From positions 1 through 23,113 of the forward strand of contig JAYMGJ010000731.1 of the NCBI GenBank assembly GCA_037178675.1: 23,113 nt of DNA, in the 5' to 3' direction. Made by a program: the position numbers and the translations under genes. This DNA is from Scleroderma bovista. Taxonomy: Eukaryota; Basidiomycota; Agaricomycetes; Boletales; Sclerodermataceae. The notes under the pieces are model-generated. The model worked only from the letters and a program-made list of their open reading frames with translations, searched no databases and was not told where the DNA came from. Below are positions 1-10,454 of this stretch, one piece after another; position 1 is the first letter of the stretch; every line of letters starts with the position of its first letter.

Positions 1-1
1 T

Positions 2-2663
2 AAGTCTGTGCGGCTTCTGAGTAAGGACTTGTCTGTATCTAGTGATTGCACATCTAACACCTTCATTGTAGAACTGCTTCGACCACGTAAGTATTGGTTT
101 AAGATCTCGTGAAAAGCATATTAATATTGAGATTTTGAAGAACCTACTCTCAAGCATGACTCCAAGCGTCTCGAGGCATCCAGTGAGCTGCCTTTTAATT
201 TCAAACATTTTGTTCGTTTCTTTACATGACTAGCTATTCAAAAGGCGTGGAATGTGGATTACGTTGGGAATGGTGTAAACCTTCTCTGGGCCCATATAGG
301 AGATTGCTACAATATGCGTACGTTGGATGGAAATCGACATTTTTATGCGAAATACTGCGCCATTGTTCAATCTTCGGGAATGGGTAAATCTCGCACCGTC
401 GATGAAATGAGCAAATCCCACTTCGTAATCCCTGTTAACCTACGGGAACATGACTCAACCGGTATGCCCTCTTATTCATTACCGTGTTTCCCTTCAATGC
501 TGAATGTTCTCAACTCCAGGGTATCCTCCTCCAGATGGCCCAGCACGTGATTATCTCACCGGGAGTGCAACACAAATCGACGCTTTTCTTCGAAGCTGCT
601 CATTCCTCCATGGGTTATTTGTTCAGACAGTTACTGTCCTGAAGGACATCAAAGAACCTACCGCCGAGAAATTTTGGAATTATATGAAGGAGGGGATGGA
701 GTTCGGAGCCCATGGTCCACACCGGCAGGAATTCTATCAGAAGGTTAAAACCCTTGCTGAGGTATGAAACGCTATATATTGAATTCCTCCTAGCTTACAA
801 GACGTGCAAGGGCTTTTATACCCACTATTCGGAGTATTTTCCTTCTGAAAAGAGTCCATCGGAGGCCATTGTGGATCAAATGTTGCTTGACACTGCCTTT
901 CCGTTGCGTAAGGCGTTCAAAGAGCTGTGCAAAGCCCTTGGGGATGAGGTAGTACCTGAATTATCAGCTGAGCAGCCAACGAAGAAGCGAAGAACATCAA
1001 ATCCCAAATCCCAAGCATCCAAGCATCCTTTGGTCGTCCTCGCATTCGATGAAGCTCATACCCTAACAGAGCCACAGGACAAGGGTTCATGGTCATGCTT
1101 CGGCGAGATGCGTCGTGCAATTCGAGGACTTCATACCTTATCATTCTTCACTCTCTTTATTTCGACTTCTGGCACCTTGTTTGGGATCACCCCTACCACA
1201 GGACGTAACATCTCTGCCAGAATGCTCCTCGAAGGGTAAGTTATGTTGCCATTCTGTGAGGTCGGTTTCGACAAGTTTGCGAAATATGTAGACTTCCGCG
1301 AAACGGTCAAGCTTTCGCAAATTACATCCGAGGAGCACTTGACATCATACGGTCGACCTTTGTCTGTACTAAATGCTTACTCCGTTCGACTCCAGCTAAC
1401 CTTTGCCCTAGATTCACTCTTGATTACCGGCAGGGACAAAAGGACCACATATTCCTCTTTGCAGCCCAGAAGTTGTTGGGTGGCATTGCATATGAATTTC
1501 AAGCTCTCACAATTGCGGAAAAGTTCGCGTTTCTTGCTCAACGAATCCCTATCGAATTTTTCTCCGCTACGTATGCCTCGCAAGTATCAGACTTGGAGAT
1601 GGAGCAAGTCCGTTCCCACATGCGGGTCGTTCTCGAGGTTGATCATAGCCTCGAGACCATGGTCACCATGTCGCCTTCTGAACCGGTTCTTTCAGAGGCG
1701 GCATACTTTGTGATGACTACTCAACCGCAGTTCAGTCCTCCTGAGGCATTGCAGGTCATTCTAAACGAGTTTCCAGTGAAGAAAGGCGAGCTAGGAGAAT
1801 TGATAGTGACACTACTTTTCACCATGGCGCGCGACGAGGCGGTGGGACCCGCTAATAACTTTGGTCGGCCTCCCGACAACCAGCGTTGGTGCAGCCTCAC
1901 TGAATTGCTAACATCCCTCTTTTGCACTCCCTCTCCTCCCTCCAAAGAACATGTTGACGTCGTTACATCCAAAGGATGGCATTTTACAGCAGGGTGCCCA
2001 GATCAAACCAAGACCAGATCATCTCTAGGCGCCAGATTCAAAAATAGCAAGGTCTACTTCACCCATTTCGTCAAAGTTCACGAGCAGGCCCTCGTTCATG
2101 TCGAATACCTGATGCGTTTGATGGTCCGAGGTGCTGCACTGCTATGCGCAAATGGAGACCTTGCTGTCGACGGCATCATCCCCTTTTTGTTCGAAGGTGA
2201 TGAAATAAGACCGGATAATATCGGGGTTATCATGTTTCAAGTCATGAACGATGCGACATATTCCAGCTCCCCAGAGTTTCATCTTTTCCACGCTATGGAC
2301 CCTTTCTCCCTCAAAATTCTAGAACCCCCTACCAAGGTTCCCATCATCCGAATAGTATTCGCACCTGCCGCGAAAACTCCCAGCTTTAAGCTCGTGAACT
2401 ATAATACCAAGAAACGTCGCCCCAGGTTTGCGCCAAATGAAAGTTTCACCACATATGATTTTTGGGTTTCTGGCCTCTCCCCAAAGATCTTGGTTCCAGT
2501 TGAGAATGAACAGAGTGCTTGGGACAGCATCTTGGAGGTGTCTTCTTCCTGGGAAAGAATTTACTCCGATAGCTTGGCACCTCGTACAACACAACGTAGG
2601 TCCATGAACCCTGGAGTTGCAGTCCCCAACGAGTTTTGGGGGAATTGGTGTAATTCCTTGTAG
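2..2663 (+). CDS. Crinkler-type P-loop NTPase / nuclease-like protein, 5'-truncated by window edge, possibly a pseudogene
   Basis: Likely exons: <2-86, 132-182, 234-461, 520-761, 802 or 811-1361, 1412-2663; all junction phases agree. The protein has a Walker A-like loop (SSGMGKS, bases 371-391), an 'NLRE..STGYPPPDGPARDYL' segment across the 462-519 intron, a basic patch KKRR that may be a nuclear signal, and a Walker B motif LAFDEAH (about 1039-1059). A C-terminal part carries 'GRPL', 'LSEAAYFVM', 'AVDGIIPFLF' and 'RRSMNPGVA' blocks. From memory these are shared by a large family of agaricomycete hypothetical proteins. I relate it to Crinkler/RHS-type NTPase plus PD-(D/E)XK effectors by inference only. 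Family members usually read QVKN at the presumed nuclease core; here it is QVMN (2238-2249). TAA at 1237-1239 interrupts the frame. The start lies outside the window. Family membership is fairly sure; function and integrity are not. Confidence 0.7.
1237..1239 (+). other. In-frame TAA stop inside a perfect GTAAGT donor motif
   Basis: The frame reads ...RMLLEG, stop, VMLPFCEVGFDKFA..., with family-like sequence on both sides in one frame. TAA overlaps GTAAGT (1236-1241). Either it is a nonsense lesion, or splicing from 1236 to the acceptor at 1411 removes it. That splice is phase-compatible (phase 2 to phase 2) and would drop about 42 codons of conserved sequence. A 36-nt intron 1205-1240 would also restore the frame but is very short. 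Confidence 0.75.
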
Positions 2664-2978
2664 TGTGTTATTATTTTGTGTACATACTCATCAACGTCTC
2701 TTGGTAAATGAACCTGTGACGGAAGGCGATAGCTTTTAGCCACAAGGTAGTCTTTTCTCGTTAGAGGAATTATTGGTTGAAACAATCTTTGTATGAGGTA
2801 GACTGGGGGTCAGACATCGAGTATTCTAGAATCTACATCCTTAAGTGTTTTCTACGTGCGGCGGGAGAGTAAACGAGTATCTAAAAAAAGGAGAACAAAG
2901 GAACAAGGACAAGTAAAATCCGAGGCATTAGGAATCGTACGTCGTTACATTTGCCCTCCTGATCTTCCAATGGGGAGA
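2664..2978. other. Intergenic, 3' side of the NTPase gene
   Basis: This stretch follows the stop codon of the NTPase gene. It probably holds the 3' untranslated regions of that gene and of the weak minus-strand candidate to its right. I see no convincing exon, RNA gene or repeat in it. Confidence 0.5.
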
Positions 2979-3374
2979 TCAAGTTGCAGCGACGTTGTTC
3001 GTAGGGTTGGAGGCCACAAGGTAGAGAATCATTAGAGTCATAATAAAGAGTACTTGGCTTAGGATCCAACCTGTAGAAGGACCGGCTACCGACAAGTCTA
3101 TGGGAGATTGAACCTGGGAATCCCCTGCGGTCGAGGTGATCTTTAGGTCCCTAAAGATGTCGTCAAATTCGTTCAAGACGTCATGAGCCGCGACCGTTAT
3201 GACCTCCGCCACGCCCTCCGTTTCGTCTGTTTCATGGCGACAGGTATTTTCGCGGGTCTGGCTGGTGTTGGCTCTCTCTGAGGCAGTGTGATCACGGCGA
3301 GCCTTTCTGAGCGTCGTGAGCTTACAGATCACAGTGTCCGCTGTGAGCAGTCGAATATGACTCGGGGGAGGCAC
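2979..3374 (-). CDS. Candidate small single-pass membrane protein (terminal exon)
   Basis: An open frame of about 130 codons on the minus strand. The reading has a polar, acidic middle (TDETEGVAEV, LNEFDDIFRDL) and a C-terminal hydrophobic run of roughly 20 residues (WILSQVLFIMTLMILYLVA) followed by a short tail, as in a tail-anchored or single-pass protein. Third positions favour C and G, which supports coding. A stop lies just upstream in frame, but the sequence there on the minus strand is TCTAG followed by the exon, a good splice acceptor, so an upstream exon is expected. I could not fix that exon. A short open frame starting with ATG at about 3600 and a TATAAAAGG motif further upstream are the best clues. 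Family not recognised; it may also be a chance frame. Confidence 0.33.
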   Translation of the reverse strand: MPPPSHIRLLTADTVICKLTTLRKARRDHTASERANTSQTRENTCRHETDETEGVAEVITVAAHDVLNEFDDIFRDLKITSTAGDSQVQSPIDLSVAGPSTGWILSQVLFIMTLMILYLVASNPTNNVAAT

Positions 3375-3641
3375 CTAGACTCTCCTTTACCGTGCTTGTT
3401 CTTCTTCGCAGGTTGAGTGTTCGCAAGTCCGAATGCGGGTGGCAATGGGTACCGCATGAATGGGACGGGACCTTCAGCGTGCAAGACTCAGAAGTTGATA
3501 TATCCAGGGGGAACTATGTCGCGTCGTATATCGAAGGATCCATAGCGAATGGCAGTAGTAGTAACACGGAACCGCTCGAGATCAAGAGCCGTGAAGTTCA
3601 TGGGTGGTCGTGGTTTGTCGGTAGGGGGGGGTTCTCGCCCG

Positions 3642-3650
3642 CCTTTTATA
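3642..3650 (-). promoter_or_regulatory. Possible TATA box for the minus-strand candidate gene
   Basis: The minus strand reads TATAAAAGG here, about 40 bases before an ATG at about 3600 (minus) that opens a short frame. Sequence match and position only. Confidence 0.25.
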
Positions 3651-3751
3651 CAGTTTCGTGCGTCGGGTAGGCCTAGGAGAGGGGTTGGAACCCCGAGGGA
3701 TTGTTGCGGGCTTTCACTCTTCCTCTTCATGAAGTGACAGTGGTCGTCCAC

Positions 3752-6700
3752 AAGCGACCCACACCAGAGACATCCATTCCTTCGGTGAAGTCAGGATTTA
3801 CGGAACTCACCCACAAGCGATACGGAATTGTTTCCGATAATTGGCCCTGTTACCATACGTGTCACCCATCTACACGCAGAGCGGGGACCGAGTCTTTCAC
3901 CGAGTCTTTCAGAGTGTTACCCATATTCACCAAGGCAATGTCCAGGTTTGGGTGGGCAGCCTCAAGATCGAGGATTGCGAAACTACAGCGTATCCGTGTT
4001 GTCTAGGCTACAAAGAAAGTCCCAAAAGTATTTCTGGGAGGTTTTTAGGTCTAGGCGTTGACGTGGAGGGTTGAAACTCGAAGCTATGTACATACGTTAG
4101 TCGGGCACGAGACTCATATCATTGGAATACCTTGGACGTTGCAACAGCGGTCGCTATGGCTCAACCCAAAGCAAATCAGAATGCTGAATAAGGTTTCCAA
4201 AGAATATAGGGTACAGGCTAGGGGATGATCCTACGTGGTGTTGGAGACTATGGATTCCCTTGCTCGCAGAGCAAAGGGTTCTAGGATTTCGTTAAACTTT
4301 TTGCCTTCTTTGGAACCGTGTGATTCAGTTGACTTACTTTGCAAGTTGTGAACCTTTCGATGTAGTTACAATTTGGATTTCCATTCGTGAGCAAGGGTTC
4401 TGCCGACGCAGGCGGCATTTCGAGTGAAGTCTTGCGGTCAAAATGCCACTGGTGCCAACATGACGTCACGACTTACTAAATCGGGCAACTATGTCCAAGT
4501 CGTCGAATTCAAACATCATATTCAGAACCACATTTTCGGTGCCGCGCGCTCTATTGTTTTGTCTTCTGGAGAGTCTGTTGACACGAACGAACATGGTAGA
4601 GTTCGCGTATACTCTGCGGTCCGTGAACGCTGTCACGCGTGGCGATAAAAAGGGTGCTTGTGAGTGCCAGGTCTGTCAGACTACACGGTGAAGGTTTGAA
4701 GCCAATTTTCTGTTTGGGACATGTAAGAACGATGTAATATAATCGAAAATAGATCGCCAGGTATGACCTACAAGGGACTAGGTTACAGGTACCATCTGCT
4801 TCAAGCAAATCATTATTCATGGTCGTCTTCGGTCTTTGGGTGTGCATAACCAACCACACATTGGACACTGATGATGCCCTTCGTTCATTCGCAGGTGACC
4901 AACAAAGGCTGAAGGACTCGTAGTTTTGCAAGTTTGCATTCTACCGTCAGGAAGCGCCGGGTGTGGATTTGGAAAAGTATTGCACAGCGCGATGTGTATC
5001 TCGTTCTTCCTGGTACTTTGCATGGTATCTGAACCATCTCCGGCCACCCCCATCCGACGGGATCAAGCTTGGGGGCACAGGTCATCGAGGGAGCTGACAA
5101 TCTTACTGATATCGCTACAGGTGTGTATTGCGTAAGTTTTTGAACCTGCACAGCATCGACTCAAACGTCACTGCACAGGGACCAAGTTCGTGGTGTCGTT
5201 GACGGGGATGATGGCGAATTGATCCTGCAGAAGTTTATGAGATGCAGTCATGAAAAAACCCATTTCACGCCCTGGAGATGCGACAGTCATTATCTACACT
5301 TTACTCACTTACTTAACATACAGGTATATCCTAATACATAGTGGCCTGTCAAACTAATACTGAGGTCTTATTATTTACATATTTGATCTGGTGCCTCACC
5401 AATGAAGTAATGTAGTCAACAAGCAACATGGCTATTCTTATAAGATAGAATCATGCAGTCCCACAGGCAGGATGTACAGATAATACAATGTATGACTGTC
5501 AATAGAAGATCCAGTGCCTACAATCAGTGAAAAACTGTGGAGTGTGATGCATCCTCACTAATGATAGGAGAAACTGACACCCCCAGAAGTTCATTTCTAC
5601 ATGGCGAAGAAGTCAGAGGGGAGTGCATAGTAGATGCCTCTCAAGAGAAGGTAGAAGATTAAAGAGAAGACTGTGACTGCCAGTTAAAAATAGAAGTCAG
5701 AACGGTGTCAGAAGAGAACAGAGGTGCTCGATGCGTACAAAATAGGACTTTCTCCCAAGGTTCGAGAGCGTTTATGGCGAAAGTTGCCTCGAGACAGATG
5801 CACCGCCGCTGGGCGTAACGTGGCGAACGCGACGAGCGGGAGTAGGTCATCATGTAGTTCTTGTGTAGTGGTTTGTAGGAAGAAAAGAGCGAGATGGATA
5901 GAATAAACCGACTCTATGGTTTATATTTCTGTTCTTGTTGAACTGTTCCGAGTTGATTTGAAAAACATTGCGCTTCCGAATCCTCGGAGCAGAAAATAGC
6001 CAGAAGGCATTATACGCACATCAGGTTGGTATGCATAAGCCAAAAGGCAGTCGTGCAGCTACATAACTTCAACCAGAGCTGTAGATATGGTTCACACTTG
6101 ACGAGACCAAGTGCAACTCACACCAGTCTAGTAGCGCTAGAGCCCCGAGTGATCTCCAAAGCTCTCTCGAGGTCGAGCCAACCGGTTGTTTCAATAGAAC
6201 GTGTGATCAAGGTCGAACGTCATTCGCTGGCGCCATAGATACCTTCATTGAAGGACTTCACAATGTTCTGACAATTGCGCTGGGAGAGTGTGATAGGCTG
6301 GGTGTATAGTTCATCACAGGGAACGCGAAGCAAGGGACGACCAAGACTCTACTCGCTCACATGAAGTACAACTTGGACGAGTCGTTGTAGTGCTTAGCCA
6401 GCGAGAACAAACATAAACCTATGATAGCCTATCAGATTTTGTTGCAACGACCTCCGCCACGAAATATTGACGCCCCGCAGCCCTCACCTTCCTTCGTTTG
6501 GGACTTCCATACCCTACAGATTCTGTCTGACCCAAGTCTGATTGGTGCAAGAGCAGCACAGATGAAAGGTGATGCAAGCTTGCCAAGATATGGCATCTGA
6601 GGTTTGAACGTTTGAACGTTGAACCCGGATAAAACCCGCGAGCCCATGTGGATGCGTATAGTCTGGTGACCAGGCTCGAACGTGCGTGCGTACGGGTTGA

Positions 6701-6888
6701 TCCGTGGGTGGCTCTATGTGTTGTGGTGAGGAAGAGGTCGGGTTGCAAGTTGTCGCCGAGTATGGGTTCCCCTTATTGCATCCGACCTCGAACGAATCTG
6801 TTCCTGTCCTTCCAATTTTGGGCTACTACCTTTCTCCTACCGATCGATGGCCAGTCTGAAGCCTGTTCGTAGACGGCCGCCGTTGGTA
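3752..6888. other. Gene-poor tract of about 3.1 kb
   Basis: No frame here could be joined into a recognisable protein. Short frames with some coding flavour are 3841-4074 (+, ends in a Cys-containing stretch) and 4491-4691 (+, 66 codons, CECQVC near its end). A minus-strand frame at 4817-5053 contains CPMCGW; none is recognised. About 5270-5650 is AT-rich and may be decayed mobile-element sequence, but I found no terminal repeats there. A 12-bp tandem duplication (ACCGAGTCTTTC twice) lies at 3887-3910. Confidence 0.45.
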
Positions 6889-6916
6889 CTATCACTTGAC
6901 CGGTCTTGCAAAATGA
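6889..6916 (+). repeat. Left terminal inverted repeat, element 1
   Basis: 28 bp starting CTATCACTTGACCGGT, preceded by TA. It pairs with 7587-7614 with a single mismatch. Confidence 0.8.
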
Positions 6917-7586
6917 AAACACCATGTCTCATAGCTACACAACCACATAAGTAAGTATTGTACAAATTACATAGGCAGGTAGGGGACCATGTATGAAGGA
7001 ACTTGAGATAGAAATTAAAGCAATATGTGAGGTGTAGAGGCTGCCAGAACGATGCCGGTTTATCGCACAAAATGACGCAGAGTTGCTCCGCCAAATGGAG
7101 AGTTGTCACCCAGTGTCACACCTAACTTTACAACTCCGACGCTTTGATAACCAAATGCCGTGCAACGACCGCTGAAGGGTAGCAGCTTATGTAAGACACT
7201 TTTACGCACTGTGGTGGCTGCTGAGTCACTCCGCCAGTACTCCGCTTGACATTGTCACGCTCTTGCATCACTTCATTGCAATGTCAATCGCAATTGAAAT
7301 GTCCTCTTGACTGCGTCCAAAAATTTTGTAGGAAGTAGGGAAGTATATGAAGAATCTCATTTCAGCTTTGTATGTTTATCTGGTGTGATTTGATTTCAGC
7401 CCTGACGAGTTGTTCTGAAAATAGCCCCTTTAGAGCAGTAAATGGTGTCCTGCTTGTGTACAGACATATTTTATTGAAAAAAAAAGGATATAACCCTCTT
7501 GATATATAGTATAACATGCTCTATGTACGACTACTTGGCTTGGATTGAAGTGTTGCGTGTTGTAGTTAGTGTTTTGCATCTCTGTG

Positions 7587-7614
7587 TCATTTTGCAACAC
7601 CGGTCAAGTGATAG
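7587..7614 (-). repeat. Right terminal inverted repeat, element 1
   Basis: Reverse complement of the left repeat with one mismatch, followed directly by TA. Confidence 0.8.
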
Positions 7615-7616
7615 TA

Positions 7617-8406
7617 TGTTTCGATGATTCAACTGAATGTGGCGGTGTGGCTCGCTACTATCTGGCCAGAAACGACTAGATGGATGTCGAGTTAATCGCG
7701 TAATGGTCATACCGCGCAGTGCACTCCGGAGTCCGGGCGCCCTGTCTCTACGGAACTACATAACTGTCTGAATTGGACACATTTGCCGACGCTGGCGGTA
7801 CAGGTACTTCGGTGGCGCTTCAGGACACGTCCTCACCGAAGATGGCGACGTCCTTGTCTCGCCTAGAAAGCAAAGTTGACGAGTCAGGGCAGAGCTGGCG
7901 CTGTCTTATATCATTTAGCCTGTGTACGACAGAAGGTGGTTGGCATTTCTGGCGACAACCTTTCTCAACCTACCAGGAAAGAGGTGAGACGAGGGGCCAA
8001 GCCAGCTCGCACGAGGGTGAGGAAGTGGTTATTTCGCTGCAATGATGCCTGGCACCTGCTAGAGGCAAATTTCGTCAAGACTGCCAAACTGTGCAGGTGT
8101 GATCGAAGTCCAAGCTTTTGGTTGTCGAAGCAGCGCGGTGACAGCGACCCACTCATATAGTTTTCTTCGTGATCGACCGCAACGGGGGTTACGGTTTGGT
8201 AAAAGGTACTGTAGTGATGGGCTGGCAAGTGCTGCGGCCACCACCAGTAGTGGCCCTCATAGGCAGGGAATCGACCTCGTATGCATAAATTTGTTCCGAG
8301 GGGCTGCCCAGTGCCGCGGAACCAATTGCACTTTTGTGTGCTCGTTATTTGTCCTTCCCGACCATCCATAAGCGTGGTCATTGTCCATGGCCCGTTGAGC
8401 CAATCA
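7617..8406. other. Upstream region of the PKA gene; no firm gene
   Basis: Two overlapping plus-strand frames (7773-8045 and 7876-8160) have mildly coding-like composition, but I could not join them by splicing or recognise them. The rest is likely promoter and 5' leader of the kinase gene. Confidence 0.4.
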
Positions 8407-8430
8407 TTTTCTCTTTCCCTTTCCCCCGTC
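8407..8430 (+). promoter_or_regulatory. Pyrimidine-rich core-promoter stretch of the PKA gene
   Basis: A run of C and T (TTTTCTCTTTCCCTTTCCCC, then CGTC) ends about 27 bases before the ATG at 8457. CT-rich tracts just upstream of start codons are typical of well-expressed filamentous-fungal genes. Inference from composition and position. Confidence 0.4.
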
Positions 8431-8456
8431 GCATCGCCATCCCCCCAATACACGGA

Positions 8457-9886
8457 ATGGAAGAAAACTTCAGCATTTATCTTCCACAGAATTCGCATTA
8501 TTGCAACGAATCACCACGCGCCTCACAGTGTCCAACGTCATCGCGCTTCGACGTGCCAGAGTACTACTTTTACGACGATTCCATTTCCTCCGCCCCTACT
8601 TCACGTACATCTACCAGCACCGACGCATGGGGGGACCTTCCTCCTTTCCAGAGCGCATCTTTTCGGCCCAAGGCCTCCTATAAGATCACCGACTTCATCA
8701 TTCACCAAACGCTGGGTACTGGCAGCTACGGTCGTGTGCATCTAGGTGGTTCATGGTATTATTCGCGTCCAATTCACAACTTATTTGTTCCTGCAGTGAG
8801 AAGCAAATATAACCTACGCTTCTACGCTATCAAAGTCTTAAACAAAGCCAAGATCGTCAGGACGAAGCAAGTAGAACATACCAACAACGAAAAGACACTT
8901 TTGGAGGCCGTACAACATCCTTTTATCGTCAACCTCTGGGGCGCTTTCCAAGATACTTCAAATCTGTATATGGTCATGGACTTTGTACCAGGTGGCGAAT
9001 TGTTCAGCCTCCTGCGAAGATCGGGGGCAAGTATTTCGGCTCCAGTTCACTTTGTACTTGGCCTTATGAATTTGTATTTCCAGCGCTTCCCCGAACAAGT
9101 TGCCAAGTTTTACGCGGCAGAAGTCGCTATCGCATTGAACTATCTGCATCACCTCGATATCGTATACCGCGACCTTAAACTAGAGAATATTCTACTTAAT
9201 GCCGATGGGCATATCAAAATCGCAGATTTTGGATTCGCAAAGCGTTGCTCAACCTCCACGTGGACACTCTGCGGCACGCCGGATTACCTTGCCCCTGAAG
9301 TATGACCCTATTTTCTATGATTTGCCGCCTCTGACCAGCCAAATCACCTCACAGATTATCCTCCAACAACGATACACCAGAAGCGTCGACTGGTACGCTC
9401 TCGGCGTGCTCATATTCGAGATGTTGACCGGACTGCCCCCCTTTCACCAACCGGATGGCAACACGGCGATGCTGTACGAGCGGATCCTTCAAGGTCCAAA
9501 GTTCATTCCGTGGCCACCATTACAGCCCTTTGCAACGGACATCATCTTCAAATTGATGGAAAGCGATCCGGTAAAACGTTACGGAAAATCAGCCTACGGT
9601 GCCGGTGACGTCTTCGTTCATCCATGGTTTGGCGATGTCGACTGGGAGCGACTCGAGAACAAGAGAATAACAGCCCCCTATCTCCCTAAGTTGCACGGGG
9701 ACGGCGATGCCAGCGCGTGAGTTCCTTGTATCCTTTTGGCTAGTGCTTACCTCTATCTACTTGTCTTTCCATAGATTTGAGAAATACCCAGAGGACGAGG
9801 TGGCTTCGTACGGCACACCCGGGGATGACCCACACGCGGATGAGTTCCCTGATTTTGAATATACCGGCCAGACGGGGGTAGTATAA
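8457..9886 (+). CDS. cAMP-dependent protein kinase catalytic subunit (AGC kinase)
   Basis: Exons 8457-8745, 8797-9026, 9084-9299, 9355-9716, 9775-9886 give 402 residues. After a low-complexity N-terminus of about 75 residues comes a complete kinase domain: glycine loop GTGSYGRV (87-94), ATP lysine in FYAIK (K109), YRDLKLEN with catalytic D203, and DFG at 221-223. The activation loop is [14 protein letters not shown], where T234 matches PKA T197. The AGC C-tail follows (DGDASAFEKYPED, then FPDFEYTGQ). The family phosphorylates Ser/Thr sites after cAMP releases the regulatory subunit, controlling growth and development. The ATG at 8457 was chosen because it gives the usual PKA N-terminus; the frame runs open upstream. 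Intron 2 (9027-9083) begins GCAAGT, a GC-AG intron. Introns 1 and 2 are 51 and 57 nt with no in-frame stop. PKA assignment is firm; the isoform is unknown. Confidence 0.95.
9027..9083 (+). other. GC-AG intron in the PKA gene
   Basis: The only splice that joins RRSG to [14 protein letters not shown] in the conserved PKA frame uses donor GCAAGT at 9027 and acceptor TTTCCAG at 9083. The neighbouring GT at 9031 gives the wrong phase. Confidence 0.8.
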
Positions 9887-10454
9887 CACCCGCTGGACCG
9901 TATATCTACTTCTCTTATCCATCGTGTAAGCTGCAGATCACAGTTTATTGCGGCTCAGCAACGTGACCCTTGCTAGGATACTTCTTACTCGACATCATAG
10001 ACATGGACGGTACGCATACTAATGAACCATACGTCTCAGGCGTGTACGTTGGGGTATTTCTTTGTCCCTTTGGTTGGGTTCCCACTATTTCATATCTCAT
10101 GAATCGTTTCACTCCCTTCAAGTATTGTCATGACTAGTAATTCCTGCGCCTATCATACAGTAGATTTATTGAATGAATTTCGGACTAATGACATTTGATT
10201 ACGCACTTCAGCTCGATTTTGCATGCCTGAGCCAAAAAAACTCCTAGGATGCATAAATATATGAAGGCGTCTCAGTTGCACAACAGCAGTCAAGAGTATA
10301 GGTACAGGGTATGCCTATCTTGTAGCACGTAAATCAAAGGGAATACAAAGGTCGTATATGCGGTCCTGAAGAACACATTTATTCTAAACACAAAGGTAAT
10401 CTCAGGGAGTGGGCGAGCACGGCGTACCAAGGGAACAAATTATAATCACACACT
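9887..10454. other. Convergent intergenic region, PKA / SRA-YDG
   Basis: Lies between two 3' ends and probably holds both 3' untranslated regions. It is AT-rich around 10130-10280. I see no exon, RNA gene or repeat. Confidence 0.5.

Larger units (their letters stand above)
6889..7614. mobile_element. 726-bp TA-flanked inverted-repeat element (mariner-like MITE candidate)
   Basis: The left end begins CTATCACTTGACCGGT and the right end is its inverted copy; over 28 bp only one position differs (C against G at position 17). TA dinucleotides abut both ends (6887-6888 and 7615-7616), as expected for a TA target-site duplication of the Tc1/mariner-pogo superfamily. No transposase-like frame is present inside, so it would be non-autonomous. 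The interior is AT-leaning with a run of nine A's near 7479. The repeat and TA pair are read directly; the superfamily is inference. Confidence 0.7.

Noticed and set aside
3887..3910. 12-bp tandem duplication ACCGAGTCTTTC x2
   Set aside because: Two copies only, no third copy or neighbouring structure; an ordinary slippage event.
4817..5053. Minus-strand frame with CPMCGW, zinc-finger-like
   Set aside because: Only one Cys pair with no second metal pair and no splice partner; too weak to call.
5270..5650. AT-rich tract suspected to be an LTR remnant
   Set aside because: No terminal repeat pair, primer-binding site or polymerase fragments could be found.
8334..8456. N-terminal extension of the PKA frame
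   Set aside because: The first ATG that leaves a normal fungal PKA N-terminus is 8457; the upstream part covers the CT-rich promoter and is a by-product of no stops.
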